Of a DNA stretch of 51,584 bases, positions 42,236 to 51,274 are shown piece by piece. The translations under genes were made by a program, and so were the position numbers. Every line of letters begins with the position of its first letter. Positions within the stretch are counted from its first letter, which is position 1. Source of the stretch: Candidatus Nanohalarchaeota archaeon. GTDB taxonomy: Archaea; EX4484-52. The stretch spans positions 1-51,584 of the forward strand of contig QMVB01000001.1 of NCBI GenBank assembly GCA_003660905.1, written 5' to 3'. A model generated the notes under the pieces. The model made no database searches. It worked only from the letters and a program-made list of their open reading frames with translations, and was not told where the DNA came from.

Positions 42236-42559
42236 TTATCCACATTTACAGCAGCATGTTGGCGGCGCAGCAGTTTGATCAGCGTTCGGGTTGCATTCAT
42301 TATTATTTGTAGTTATATCCGGGTAGCAGTCCGATGAATCACAGGAACCAAAAACTGCAGATGTTTTGTCAACAAGATAATATATTCCCCCATGGCTTAT
42401 TTTGCACCATGTCGTGGAAATTTTATTTGACGATTGCTCATCTGTTTGCATCGCATTATCTTTTAATTTTGCAAAATTATTTGAAAATACAGTTATAATC
42501 GCCAGAGCAATAAAAAATAAAACCATTATAACAACTACCAGTTTCATTCCTTCTTCCAT
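42236..42559 (-). CDS. Pilin-like small protein ending in a Cys-rich CCCKC motif (3)
   Basis: 107 aa. MEEGMKLVVVIMVLFFIALAI then a spacer, a Cys in TTWCKISHGG (parallel to VTMCKTIHGN in copy 1), and the ending PPTCCCKCG. First of the three tandem paralogues and only 6 nt after the UppS gene, so part of the lipid-gene transcript. Confidence 0.75.
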   Translation of the reverse strand: MEEGMKLVVVIMVLFFIALAIITVFSNNFAKLKDNAMQTDEQSSNKISTTWCKISHGGIYYLVDKTSAVFGSCDSSDCYPDITTNNNECNPNADQTAAPPTCCCKCG

Positions 42560-42565
42560 ACGATT

Positions 42566-43276
42566 TTATTCCCCTAAATTTTTTTCTGTATTTTCGTATT
42601 TTTTGATTGCATCAATCAGGTCCTGCTTTTGGAGTTGAGGCCATAATTTGTCAATAAAATATATTTCACTGTATGCGCAATGCCAGAGAAGAAAGTTGCT
42701 CAATCTCCTGTTGTATCCTGTCCGCAATATTATCTCCGGATAAGAGCTTTCCGGCAGATAAGTGTATTTTTTGACTGTATCTTCATCAATGTCCTCTTTT
42801 TTCAATTTGCCTGTCCGGGCATCATCTATCATCTGCCTAACAGCATCAACAAGCTCTCCCCTGCCGCTGTAATAGAATGCAATATTTACTGTAATTTTTT
42901 TGTAGTTTTTGGTTTTATCTTCAATTTTTTCTATTATTTTTTTTAATTCTTTTGAAATGATGCTTCTTCTTCCGATGAACCTGATTTTTACTTCATTTTC
43001 CTTAATTTTTTTGTTGGCAAGCAAATTAGTGAATGTCGTGCAGAATAATTTTTCAAGAATCTTTTTTTCCACAACAGAGCGGTTGCAGGCATTTTCAAGG
43101 GAGAAGGTATAGAGCGTGATTTCTTTTATGTTTTCCTCGCAACACCATTCAACAATATCATAGGCTTTTTGGGCGCCCTGTAGATACCCGTCATACAATT
43201 TTTTTGAATGATTTTTGGCATATCGCCTGTTTCCGTCCATTATGACGCCGATATGATTCACTTTTTTATCATCCAT
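42566..43276 (-). CDS. uppS: Cis-prenyltransferase (UppS family)
   Basis: 236 aa. Builds long-chain polyprenyl diphosphate from isopentenyl diphosphate; the product carries sugars for surface glycans. The N-terminal HIGVIMDGNRRYAKN holds the catalytic Asp and phosphate-binding Arg; SLENACNRSVVE and ILRTGYNRRLSNFLLWHCAYSE are the other conserved regions. One nt separates it from the GGR gene upstream. Confidence 0.96.
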   Translation of the reverse strand: MDDKKVNHIGVIMDGNRRYAKNHSKKLYDGYLQGAQKAYDIVEWCCEENIKEITLYTFSLENACNRSVVEKKILEKLFCTTFTNLLANKKIKENEVKIRFIGRRSIISKELKKIIEKIEDKTKNYKKITVNIAFYYSGRGELVDAVRQMIDDARTGKLKKEDIDEDTVKKYTYLPESSYPEIILRTGYNRRLSNFLLWHCAYSEIYFIDKLWPQLQKQDLIDAIKKYENTEKNLGE

Positions 43277-43277
43277 A

Positions 43278-44480
43278 TTAAATTAGATATTTGCTGAATT
43301 TTATAAGTTTTGGTATTTTCAAAAATATTTTTGAAATTTCAGTCAAATTGCCTTTTATTATGTTATCTATATCTCTATCTTTAAGTATATCCATTATTGT
43401 ATTTAAGTCATCGTCAGACATTTTATGAAAAATCTCTTTTATCCTGTTTACTTTCAAAAGTTCATTGCCTCTTTCATGCCACCATGTTTTATTGTATCTG
43501 TCAAGAAATTTGGCTGAATAGTCATTTGATATTTTTGCTTCATTGATTACATCTGCGGCTATTTTTGCAGCATAAGTCGCTTCATGCATTCCTCCTCCAT
43601 GCATGGGATGAACTTGCCTTGCAGCATCGCCGACTGCCAAAAAGCCATTTGCTGTCATTTTTCTTAAAAGACCGCCAACAGGAATTGCTCCGCCGTTTTC
43701 TTCCAGAACAGAACCGCATCTTAAATTGTTTTTTGTTCCAATCCATTGGTCAAGATAGTATTTTGCTGATTTTTCGCAATTTGAAAATATTCCAAGCCCG
43801 ACATTCGCTCTTTTCTCTCCTTTAGGGAATATCCATATGTATCCCCCTGGACAAATATCCCTTCCTGCATATAATTCCAGACGCTTTGAATCTTCCATTG
43901 TTATATTTTCCAACTCGTATTGATATCCGCTCATGACTTCATTTGGTTTAGGAACAGCTATATTTAGAACTTCTCTTGCAAATTTTGCTTCAACGCCTTC
44001 TGCGCTGACGACAATATCTGATTTTATTTTGTGTTTTTCTCCGTAATATTCTAATTCTACACCGCAGACAAAATCATTTTCTTTTATCATACCAATAACT
44101 TCGGCATTTGTTATTATTTTTGCTCCTGCGCGCGCAGCATTCCCAGCTAACTCTTTGTCGAATAATTTCCTCTCCAGGATATATCCTATTTCATTCTTTG
44201 CGGGAAGATAGATAGATTGTCCGCTGGGTCCATATAAAATAGAACCATTATATATTGTGTTTACGACGAACCTTTCCTTTCCAGTGAAGCCAAGCTGCTT
44301 CAGTTGAACTTCGCTGAGACCTTCAGCGCATCTTTTCGGAGCTCCGATTTCAGGCCTTTTTTCAATCATAAGAACATCAAGCCCTTTTTGAGCGCATAGT
44401 TGACCTAATCTTGAACCACCGGGACCAGCACCAATTATGATGACATCATATTTTTCTTTTACATTAAATGTGCTTAACAT
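43278..44480 (-). CDS. Geranylgeranyl reductase (digeranylgeranylglycerophospholipid reductase)
   Basis: 400 aa flavoprotein that saturates the isoprenoid chains of archaeal membrane lipids. FAD motif VIIIGAGPGGSRLG at about 14-27, the PxxCGE-like region APKRCAEGLS, YIWIFPKGEKRANVGLG, and GDAARQVHPMHGGGM are typical of the GGR family. Head of an operon with UppS and the pilin-like genes; divergent from signal peptidase. Confidence 0.94.
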   Translation of the reverse strand: MLSTFNVKEKYDVIIIGAGPGGSRLGQLCAQKGLDVLMIEKRPEIGAPKRCAEGLSEVQLKQLGFTGKERFVVNTIYNGSILYGPSGQSIYLPAKNEIGYILERKLFDKELAGNAARAGAKIITNAEVIGMIKENDFVCGVELEYYGEKHKIKSDIVVSAEGVEAKFAREVLNIAVPKPNEVMSGYQYELENITMEDSKRLELYAGRDICPGGYIWIFPKGEKRANVGLGIFSNCEKSAKYYLDQWIGTKNNLRCGSVLEENGGAIPVGGLLRKMTANGFLAVGDAARQVHPMHGGGMHEATYAAKIAADVINEAKISNDYSAKFLDRYNKTWWHERGNELLKVNRIKEIFHKMSDDDLNTIMDILKDRDIDNIIKGNLTEISKIFLKIPKLIKFSKYLI

Positions 44481-44510
44481 ATAGATTACCTAATAGAGAA
44501 ATTTAAATAT

Positions 44511-44520
44511 GTTTATAAAG
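44511..44520 (+). promoter_or_regulatory. TATA box of the signal peptidase gene
   Basis: GTTTATAAAG; transcription should start near 44541. This rules out the TTG at 44525 and supports the ATG at 44561 as start. Confidence 0.5.
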
Positions 44521-44560
44521 TTTCTTGTTTTTGTTTGATTTAACAAATCTGGGAAATAAT

Positions 44561-45043
44561 ATGGTTTTTGAAAAAGAAATATGGGACAACTTTATGAGTA
44601 TAATATTAGGCGTTTTCTTTGCATTTTTATTCTACAATGCACTTGGTTTTGCGCTTGATACAAAAACGCCATTGGTGACAGTTGTTTCATGCTCAATGTA
44701 CCCGGAACTTAATGTGGGGGATTTGCTTCTGCTCAAGGGAGTAGAAGACATAAAAGATATACAAGCAGGGAAGGATGGAGATATTATTGTTTATTACCAG
44801 AAAAATTTCAATAAATTAATAGTCCATCGCGTTTGGGAGATAAATAACAATACAATAAGTACTTGGGGGGATAACAATTATGCAAAAGATTCATGGACAA
44901 CTTCATTTGATGAAATAAAAGGAAAATCGATTTTGAGAATCCCTTATCTGGGATACCCGAGAATATTGCTGTTTAATATTGCAACAGATAGGAAAACAGA
45001 AAAATGCCAGTTGCTTTACGATCATAGATTTATTGGTGAATAA
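44561..45043 (+). CDS. Signal peptidase I, archaeal/ER type
   Basis: 160 aa. One N-terminal membrane helix (FMSIILGVFFAFLFYNALGFAL), the catalytic Ser in SCSMYPEL and a His in LIVHRVWEI where bacteria have Lys, the Ser-His type of archaea and eukaryotes; DNNYAKD contains the conserved Asp region. It removes signal peptides from the secreted proteins seen in this window. One nt separates it from the TFS gene. Confidence 0.92.
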   Translation: MVFEKEIWDNFMSIILGVFFAFLFYNALGFALDTKTPLVTVVSCSMYPELNVGDLLLLKGVEDIKDIQAGKDGDIIVYYQKNFNKLIVHRVWEINNNTISTWGDNNYAKDSWTTSFDEIKGKSILRIPYLGYPRILLFNIATDRKTEKCQLLYDHRFIGE

Positions 45044-45044
45044 A

Positions 45045-45368
45045 ATGGAACTTTGCAAGAAATGTGGAAGTCTGATGGTACCCATCAGAAAAAAGAATGG
45101 ATTGTATTTTGTATGCAGAGTATGCAAGACAGAAAAAAAGGCAAATGGAAATAATAATATTCTAAAGGAAGTAATTCACAATGAAAAGCCAATCATTGCT
45201 GTGGTAGGAGATAGCACGGAGACGCTGCCGACCATTAAAAAAAAATGTGAAAAATGCGGAAACAATCTAGTATACTGGTGGAGCCAGCAAACACGCTCTT
45301 CAGACGAACCGGAAACGAGGTTCTACAGGTGCACAAAATGCAAGCAGACATGGAGAGAGTACAGTTGA
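45045..45368 (+). CDS. tfs: Transcription elongation factor TFS (RPB9/TFIIS-like)
   Basis: 107 aa. The N-terminal zinc ribbon is MELCKKCGSLMVP...CRVCKTE; the C-terminal one is CEKCGNNLVYWWSQQTRSSDEPETRFYRC, with the acidic SSDE pair that triggers RNA cleavage by stalled RNA polymerase. I start it at the ATG at 45045, since the N-terminal CKKCG must be intact. Confidence 0.95.
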   Translation: MELCKKCGSLMVPIRKKNGLYFVCRVCKTEKKANGNNNILKEVIHNEKPIIAVVGDSTETLPTIKKKCEKCGNNLVYWWSQQTRSSDEPETRFYRCTKCKQTWREYS

Positions 45369-45383
45369 TTTTGTCCACAGAAC

Positions 45384-45468
45384 GCACGGAACCCACAGGA
45401 ACCGGTGAAAAAAGAACAGTCAGAAATCCCATTTATTCGCTTCCTTTATATTCCTGTGTCTTCCGTGG
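45384..45468. repeat. Imperfect inverted repeat before valS
   Basis: GCACGGAACCCACAGGAA (45384-45401) pairs with TTCCTGTGTCTTCCGTGG (45451-45468) with about three mismatches. It is GC-richer than its surroundings and lies between TFS and ValRS. It may be a remnant of a mobile palindrome or a 3' structure of the TFS transcript. Confidence 0.5.
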
Positions 45469-45526
45469 ATAGTCTTGCGGAGTTTTTCTCAATTCTTTTA
45501 AACTTTTCTTTTAGTATTTTAGTATT

Positions 45527-47959
45527 ATGAAAGAAGAATTTCCGGGCAGGTATGATTCAAAAACGTGCGAGGAAAAATACATAAAGTATTGGTCTGAAAA
45601 CAGAATTTACAAATTTAATAAAAAAGATGCGAAGAGAAAGGTATATTCTATTGACACTCCTCCGCCGACAGTTTCGGGGAAAATGCATCTCGGTCATGCT
45701 TTTTCATATTCGCAGATGGACTTTATTGCAAGATACAAGAGGATGAAAGGATACAATGTATTTTACCCATTTGGAACAGATGACAACGGTCTGGCAACAA
45801 TAATACTTGTTGAAAAAATAAATAAAACGAGAGCAAAGAATATGACAAGGGCTGAATTTACAGAGCTTTGCCTGAAAACCCTTGAGGAAATAAGACCAAA
45901 ATATATAATGGATATAAAAAGAATTGGTCTTTCTGCTGACTTTAATTTGAAATACACCACAATAGATGCGCATTGCAGAAAAATAGCGCAGAAGAGTTTT
46001 ATTGATTTATACAATATCGGCAGGATTTATAGGAAAAAATCGCCTATAATGATTTGCCCGAAATGCAAAACAGCAATTGCGCAGGTTGAACTCGAGGATG
46101 CGGAAAGGGAATCCTATTTAAACTATATAAAAGTCCCTGTAATCGGGACAAAGCAGGAACTGGTTTTTGCAACAACAAGACCGGAACTTCTTCCGGCATG
46201 CATAGGAATTAGTGTTCATCCAAAGGACAAAAGATACAAAGACATAATCGGAAAATATGTAAAGATGCCTATAACCGGAGCAGAGATTGAAGTCACTTCT
46301 GATGAAGAGACAGACATGAATTACGGGACAGGGGTTGTGTATTATTGTAGCTACGGTGGCGTGGAATGCATTGAATGGATGAGCCGGCATCCCGGTGTCA
46401 AATCAATCAACATAATGGGGGTTGATGGAGCATATAACAAAGAAGCAGGAAAATACGAGGGAATGACATCTCTTAAGGCGCGTGAGGAAATAATAAATGA
46501 TTTGAAAAAAACAGGTGCGTTGGTTAAGCAGGAGGCAATAAAGCATATTGTAAATACTCATGAACGCTGCGGGACAGATGTTGAGTTTGTCGCAACAGAG
46601 CAGTGGTTTATTAAATATCTTGATTTAAAGGAAAAATTGCTTAAAGCAGGAGCAAAATTAAACTGGAATCCTGCTTATATGAAAAACAGGCTGGACAACT
46701 GGATAAAAGGGCTGAAATGGGATTGGTGCCTGTCAAGGCAAAAAAAATTCGGCGTTCCGATTCCGCTGTGGTATTGCAAAAAATGCGGAGAGGTTGTCCT
46801 TGCAGACCAGAAACAATTGCCGGTGGATCCTCTTGAAGATAAACCATTAATTAAAAAATGCCCTAAATGCAATTGCACAGAATTTATTCCTGAGGCGGAT
46901 GTCCTCGATACATGGGCGACTTCATCCATGACTCCCCAGATTGCGGCAAGCTTGGTTCCCGATAGATACAAAGATATATATCCTATGGATTTAAGACCGC
47001 AGGCGCATGACATCATTAGTTTCTGGCTATTCAACACCCTTGTAAAATCGCAGTTGCACAGCAAGGTAAATCCGTGGAAAGACGTAATGATAAGCGGCTG
47101 GGCGCTTGACCCAAAAGGGAAAAAGATGAGCAAATCAAAAGGCAATGTAGTTGAGCCGCAGATAATGATTGGAAAATACAGCGCAGATGCGCTTCGCTAC
47201 TGGGCTGCAAAATCAAAGCTCGGCGATGATCTGGCATTCAAGGAAGACGACCTGAGGAATGGAATAAAGCTATGCATAAAGCTATGGAATGCAAGCAGAT
47301 TCACTATCTCTCATTTGAATAAATATAATTTTGGCAAAATAAAAGGCGATAATCATGAGATTATAGATGCATGGATAATTGAAAAGACAAACATTGCGAT
47401 AAAAAAAGCGACAAAGCATCTGGATAATTATGAATATTCAGCGGCAAAAAAAGAAATAGAGATGCTCTTTTACAATTCATTTTGCGACAATTATCTTGAA
47501 TTTATAAAGTACAGGATTTATGATGAACAATTAACAGGCAGCAAAAAGAGCGCATTGATAACCCTGGATTCTGTTCTCTTCAGCATTTTGAAGATGTTTG
47601 CGCCTTTCATTCCTTTCATAACAGAGGAAATTTACCAACTGCATTTTAAGGAAATGAAGAAGCAAAAAAGCATCCATTTGTGCTCATGGCCAAAGGCAGA
47701 GCCGCAAAAAAACGCTTCAAAATGCCTGATGGCAGGAGATTTATTATGCAATATAATTGCGCAGGTAAGGCAGTATAAAAATGGGAATGGCATGTCTCTT
47801 AAAATACCGCTGAAGAGCATCAAAATAACTCTAAAGGCAGAATGTCAAAAACAGGTGATTGAAAAAATAATTAAGGACATAAAGGGCATTGGGATTGTTG
47901 AAAATGTTGTTTTGGATGTTTCAAAAAAACAGAAAGAAAATGTTGTTGTTGAATTTTAA
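45527..47959 (+). CDS. valS: Valyl-tRNA synthetase
   Basis: 810 aa class I synthetase. The HIGH motif is HLGH (about 53-56, after PPTVSGKM), KMSKS is at about 531. The editing domain contains TTRPELLPACIG; a zinc-like CPKCKTAIAQ occurs near 170. The C-terminus lacks the long coiled coil of bacterial ValRS, as in archaea. A tRNA-Val is 4 kb away. Confidence 0.97.
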   Translation: MKEEFPGRYDSKTCEEKYIKYWSENRIYKFNKKDAKRKVYSIDTPPPTVSGKMHLGHAFSYSQMDFIARYKRMKGYNVFYPFGTDDNGLATIILVEKINKTRAKNMTRAEFTELCLKTLEEIRPKYIMDIKRIGLSADFNLKYTTIDAHCRKIAQKSFIDLYNIGRIYRKKSPIMICPKCKTAIAQVELEDAERESYLNYIKVPVIGTKQELVFATTRPELLPACIGISVHPKDKRYKDIIGKYVKMPITGAEIEVTSDEETDMNYGTGVVYYCSYGGVECIEWMSRHPGVKSINIMGVDGAYNKEAGKYEGMTSLKAREEIINDLKKTGALVKQEAIKHIVNTHERCGTDVEFVATEQWFIKYLDLKEKLLKAGAKLNWNPAYMKNRLDNWIKGLKWDWCLSRQKKFGVPIPLWYCKKCGEVVLADQKQLPVDPLEDKPLIKKCPKCNCTEFIPEADVLDTWATSSMTPQIAASLVPDRYKDIYPMDLRPQAHDIISFWLFNTLVKSQLHSKVNPWKDVMISGWALDPKGKKMSKSKGNVVEPQIMIGKYSADALRYWAAKSKLGDDLAFKEDDLRNGIKLCIKLWNASRFTISHLNKYNFGKIKGDNHEIIDAWIIEKTNIAIKKATKHLDNYEYSAAKKEIEMLFYNSFCDNYLEFIKYRIYDEQLTGSKKSALITLDSVLFSILKMFAPFIPFITEEIYQLHFKEMKKQKSIHLCSWPKAEPQKNASKCLMAGDLLCNIIAQVRQYKNGNGMSLKIPLKSIKITLKAECQKQVIEKIIKDIKGIGIVENVVLDVSKKQKENVVVEF

Positions 47960-47960
47960 T

Positions 47961-48920
47961 CTACTCCAGCTCCTCAGCCTTATCCACAATCCCGTCATTG
48001 TCTTCATCAAATCCTTTCACTATTTTTGAGAAAATATTTTTATTGTACTGGTTTCCTGCCTCAAATGATTTGAATTTATTTATCAGAAAAAACACGGCTG
48101 CCTCAGTGCCTGTGCTTCTGCGCCCGCCAAGGACAAGAATAGCAGAGTATTTGTTGAATGGGTTTATTATTTTTTCTATAAAGCCGCAATTTTCATCGCT
48201 GTATTTTTTCCTGGATATTGCTGAATAAAGAGCATAGTAGAAATCATCTTTTTTTAGGAATTTTACCGCAAGATGCCGGTTTATGAGCGCAGTGGTTTTA
48301 TTTATGGCAGGGCCGCCGATTATTATCAAATTTTTTTTCAGGTCGTTTTCTGTCATATCTATGTCGTATTTTACATTGGACAGGGAGACAGAGCAGGATT
48401 TTGAAAAAGAGCCGGCAAATAGGGCAATAAGAATTGCAAGCTTCTCATCCTCTGCTTTTGCCATCTGCTTTCCGTGGTGCATTGGGGCGCCCAAAACAAA
48501 TATGGTGTTTGAAAAACTGTTTTTTGAAAAAACTGAAAGAGGGTTTTCTTTGCCTTCGGTTTTTGTTTTTTCTGCATCTTTCTTTTTCCACAGGACAAAA
48601 GCGCCGTCCGATGTAGCTGAAAAATACCTTGCAGTCAATCCGCCATAAGTCTTCTCGCCTACAACATCAACCAGCCCTGCTTTTTTCAGGTTGTTTACGT
48701 AATAATAGACTTTTTGCTCATTCATGCCCAGAACCCGGGCAATTTCTTTTGGATACATTTCCTTTTCAGACAAAATTTCAAGAATATTTATTGCATTGGC
48801 AGACAGTATTTTTGTGTTTTTAGAGTCCAACTCTTTTAGTAAAAAAGGAGTTCTATCTGCCTCATTTTTTTTTAGCAGACATAAATTATTCAATTTCATA
48901 CAATACTTTAGATATAACAT
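47961..48920 (-). CDS. Winged-helix regulator fused to surface-protein-like domain
   Basis: 319 aa. Residues about 30-110 are a winged HTH of the ArsR/MarR type (NILEILSEKEMYPKEIARVLGMNEQKVYYYVNNLKKAGLVDV). A linker leads to a 180-residue domain with the pattern seen in C-terminal parts of archaeal cell-surface (S-layer-like) proteins: IIIGGPAINKTTALINR, then AILVLGGRRSTGTEAAVFFL. The end, DEDNDGIVDKAEE, is a classic calcium-binding EF-hand loop. There is no signal peptide, so the surface-like domain would be cytosolic here, perhaps as a ligand sensor. An ATG at 48899 is an alternative start. Converges with ValRS (1-nt gap). Confidence 0.75.
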   Translation of the reverse strand: MLYLKYCMKLNNLCLLKKNEADRTPFLLKELDSKNTKILSANAINILEILSEKEMYPKEIARVLGMNEQKVYYYVNNLKKAGLVDVVGEKTYGGLTARYFSATSDGAFVLWKKKDAEKTKTEGKENPLSVFSKNSFSNTIFVLGAPMHHGKQMAKAEDEKLAILIALFAGSFSKSCSVSLSNVKYDIDMTENDLKKNLIIIGGPAINKTTALINRHLAVKFLKKDDFYYALYSAISRKKYSDENCGFIEKIINPFNKYSAILVLGGRRSTGTEAAVFFLINKFKSFEAGNQYNKNIFSKIVKGFDEDNDGIVDKAEELE

Positions 48921-48953
48921 TAAAGAATCTTGCGGTATTCAATTAATCCAGAA

Positions 48954-50324
48954 TTATCTATTGAGCAATCTGCTTTTTTCCCGGAGCATGATTATTGCAG
49001 AAGACAATATCACAAATACAAATCCTGCTGTCTGGATGTCAGGCGTAGATGCAAAAAAAGACGTTTTGGTTGAAGGTATAATTGTAACTTGTTTTTGGAC
49101 ATTTTTAAGCATAGAGTTGTTTTCTGCTTTCACATTTAATATTAATATGCCGTTTCCAACCAGACCGCCATATTGAATGTAGGACACTATTTGAGATTGC
49201 CCGGGAGATAGCTGCACATAAAGATTTGTTTTGTTTAAATCGCTCCTGTGCCCTTCAAACCATCCAAAATTTGTAAGGGGCAGGGGGAAAGAGTCGTCAT
49301 GAGCTATAGTGATGTTGAAAACAATAGCATAGCTGTATTGATTTTGGATAAATATGTTTATTTTTCTTTTTTCGCCAAGATACATAGTGATGGGGGTTTC
49401 ATTAAACTGCGAGGAGTCATCTTCGCCCCTGTCAAATATTACTGAAGCTGAATTTGTGTTTAATGCCATATCCTCGCAGTAAACAACTATCGTATGACTG
49501 CCGGTGAAAGAGACATTTATTGTTTTATTCCAGCTTATATTTTGCATAGTTTTTGGAGTCATAGTCTGCTGAACTCCTCCATCAAGAGAAAACCTGCAAT
49601 TTTGCGTTCTTTCATTGGTTGCGATGAACACATCAATGTTTGGGTCAGCATAGTTTATTGGTTGAGGTGAAATGATAGTAATTGCTGGCGGAGTAGTGTC
49701 TGCTGTATTGTAAATGCATACAGCATGCCCTGTTTCTGTTGCAGATGCAATAGTATCCTTATAGACAAGAGAATTTGTTTTCTTTGCAAGGACAAATAGT
49801 TTGGTTCCTGTACTGCAGCTTTCATCTGTGCTGATGTATGAGTTTAGTTCCTGTCCTTCGATAGGAGGGATGCACAATGTATGCGGGCGATAAAAATCAT
49901 TATAGGTGCCCATAATGGTATGCGGCGTGATTGGAGGAACTTCATCAAACATCAGGGATATATTTACAAAACCCCTGTCGCATACAAAAGCATCTGGATT
50001 TGTGTTGTAAAAATCAGGATAATCACAATGTTCGGTATGATATATGTTGCATCCGGATGTCGGATTCTGCCAGTAATCTCTTCTGGGTATTATGCCATAG
50101 TTTGCATCGGCAATATTTAATGACAGCCCTTTGCAGCAGAGAGCATAATCATACAAGGAGTCATTAAAACGCATAATGGATGTTCCGTTTTCCCTTTCAA
50201 AAGAGACAATTGGTAATTCTCCTGCATTGCATGGGATATGCCTAAATTCACAATCGATAGAAAATCCAGGCAGTCCTGAAAAAAGAACGAATGCAACAAA
50301 AGCAATCAACAATATTTTTTTCAT
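48954..50324 (-). CDS. Secreted protein with C-terminal membrane anchor
   Basis: 456 aa from the ATG at 50324 (an upstream in-frame ATG at 50342 is possible). Signal peptide MKKILLIAFVAFVLFSGLPG, then a Cys-containing N-terminal part (CEFRHIPC, LCCKGLS), Ig-like modules (about 210-300 and 310-420; NVSFTGSHTIVVYCEDMAL), and a C-terminal helix (TAGFVFVILSSAIIML) followed by a basic tail. Probably displayed on the cell surface. No catalytic motif; not recognised beyond that. Confidence 0.75.
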   Translation of the reverse strand: MKKILLIAFVAFVLFSGLPGFSIDCEFRHIPCNAGELPIVSFERENGTSIMRFNDSLYDYALCCKGLSLNIADANYGIIPRRDYWQNPTSGCNIYHTEHCDYPDFYNTNPDAFVCDRGFVNISLMFDEVPPITPHTIMGTYNDFYRPHTLCIPPIEGQELNSYISTDESCSTGTKLFVLAKKTNSLVYKDTIASATETGHAVCIYNTADTTPPAITIISPQPINYADPNIDVFIATNERTQNCRFSLDGGVQQTMTPKTMQNISWNKTINVSFTGSHTIVVYCEDMALNTNSASVIFDRGEDDSSQFNETPITMYLGEKRKINIFIQNQYSYAIVFNITIAHDDSFPLPLTNFGWFEGHRSDLNKTNLYVQLSPGQSQIVSYIQYGGLVGNGILILNVKAENNSMLKNVQKQVTIIPSTKTSFFASTPDIQTAGFVFVILSSAIIMLREKSRLLNR

Positions 50325-50407
50325 ATATATTTTTGAAAACAAACTATAAAAACATTACTTGTTTCCTCATGAATTAAGGTATTTAAATGTTAATGTATGT
50401 TTAGTAT

Positions 50408-51262
50408 ATGAAAAAAAGCTATGCAATCTATGCTGCATTGATAATATTGATTTTAATTTCCGGATGCAACGAAAGCACTGTTGTGCAAACTCCGGGCGGT
50501 GTGGACATTGTGGATTTTTCACCACTTCCCGGGACAGTTTTGTCTGGGGAGGACGTAAAACTGATTTATGAAATCCAGAACAATGGGGATTATGATGCAG
50601 ATATATCATTGTACATTCAGCAAATTGATGATGGCGAATGGGGTTTGACAGATACTGACAGGGAAGTTCTTTCTCTTGCAAAAAAGCAGGATGCAGTTGA
50701 AGGAGGAAAAGAAATTGGTTTTTTCCAGTTGACGGCGCCGGAAATTGACAGAAACACGAAACAGACCTATGGTGCAGAACTTAAAATGTGCTATCCTTAT
50801 ACGACGAAGACAGTATTCCGGTACGAAATTATAAATTCATTTGAAAAGCAAAAGGAAATTGAGCGGGGGAAATACGCCAAGAAACTGCCTTTTTTCAAAA
50901 ATTCAATATCTCCCTTACTGGTTTATTCATTGACAAAAGAGCCGCTTTTCGCAGGAAATAACAAGGCAATAATTTCCTTTAAGGTAAAGAATGAAAAAAG
51001 AGGAATGCTTGTGGATTCAACCACATGCGAGCAGAATCCCGATGCGACAGATTTTAATGAATTTCCGTTTGACATAACATCAGCAGACAGCGACATTGCA
51101 ATAGATTGCGATGAAGAAAAGATAAGGCTGGTGGATGACAGCGCAATATTTTATTGCACTTTGACCGGGATATCAGGCAAAACTTCAGTTACCCTTACGC
51201 TCGAGAGCAATTATTGCTATTACCAGACAAAGGAGGCAAGGATTGTTGTCAGAGGAATTTGA
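50408..51262 (+). CDS. Lipoprotein, function unknown
   Basis: 284 aa. Signal peptide with lipobox ILISGC (Cys at about 21), so lipid-anchored outside the cell. The mature part is beta-rich with a CARDB-like opening (LSGEDVKLIYEIQNNGDYDAD) and several Cys in the second half. Divergent from the secreted protein at 48954 and 12 nt before ABCE1. Confidence 0.7.
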   Translation: MKKSYAIYAALIILILISGCNESTVVQTPGGVDIVDFSPLPGTVLSGEDVKLIYEIQNNGDYDADISLYIQQIDDGEWGLTDTDREVLSLAKKQDAVEGGKEIGFFQLTAPEIDRNTKQTYGAELKMCYPYTTKTVFRYEIINSFEKQKEIERGKYAKKLPFFKNSISPLLVYSLTKEPLFAGNNKAIISFKVKNEKRGMLVDSTTCEQNPDATDFNEFPFDITSADSDIAIDCDEEKIRLVDDSAIFYCTLTGISGKTSVTLTLESNYCYYQTKEARIVVRGI

Positions 51263-51274
51263 TTTTGGAAGAAT

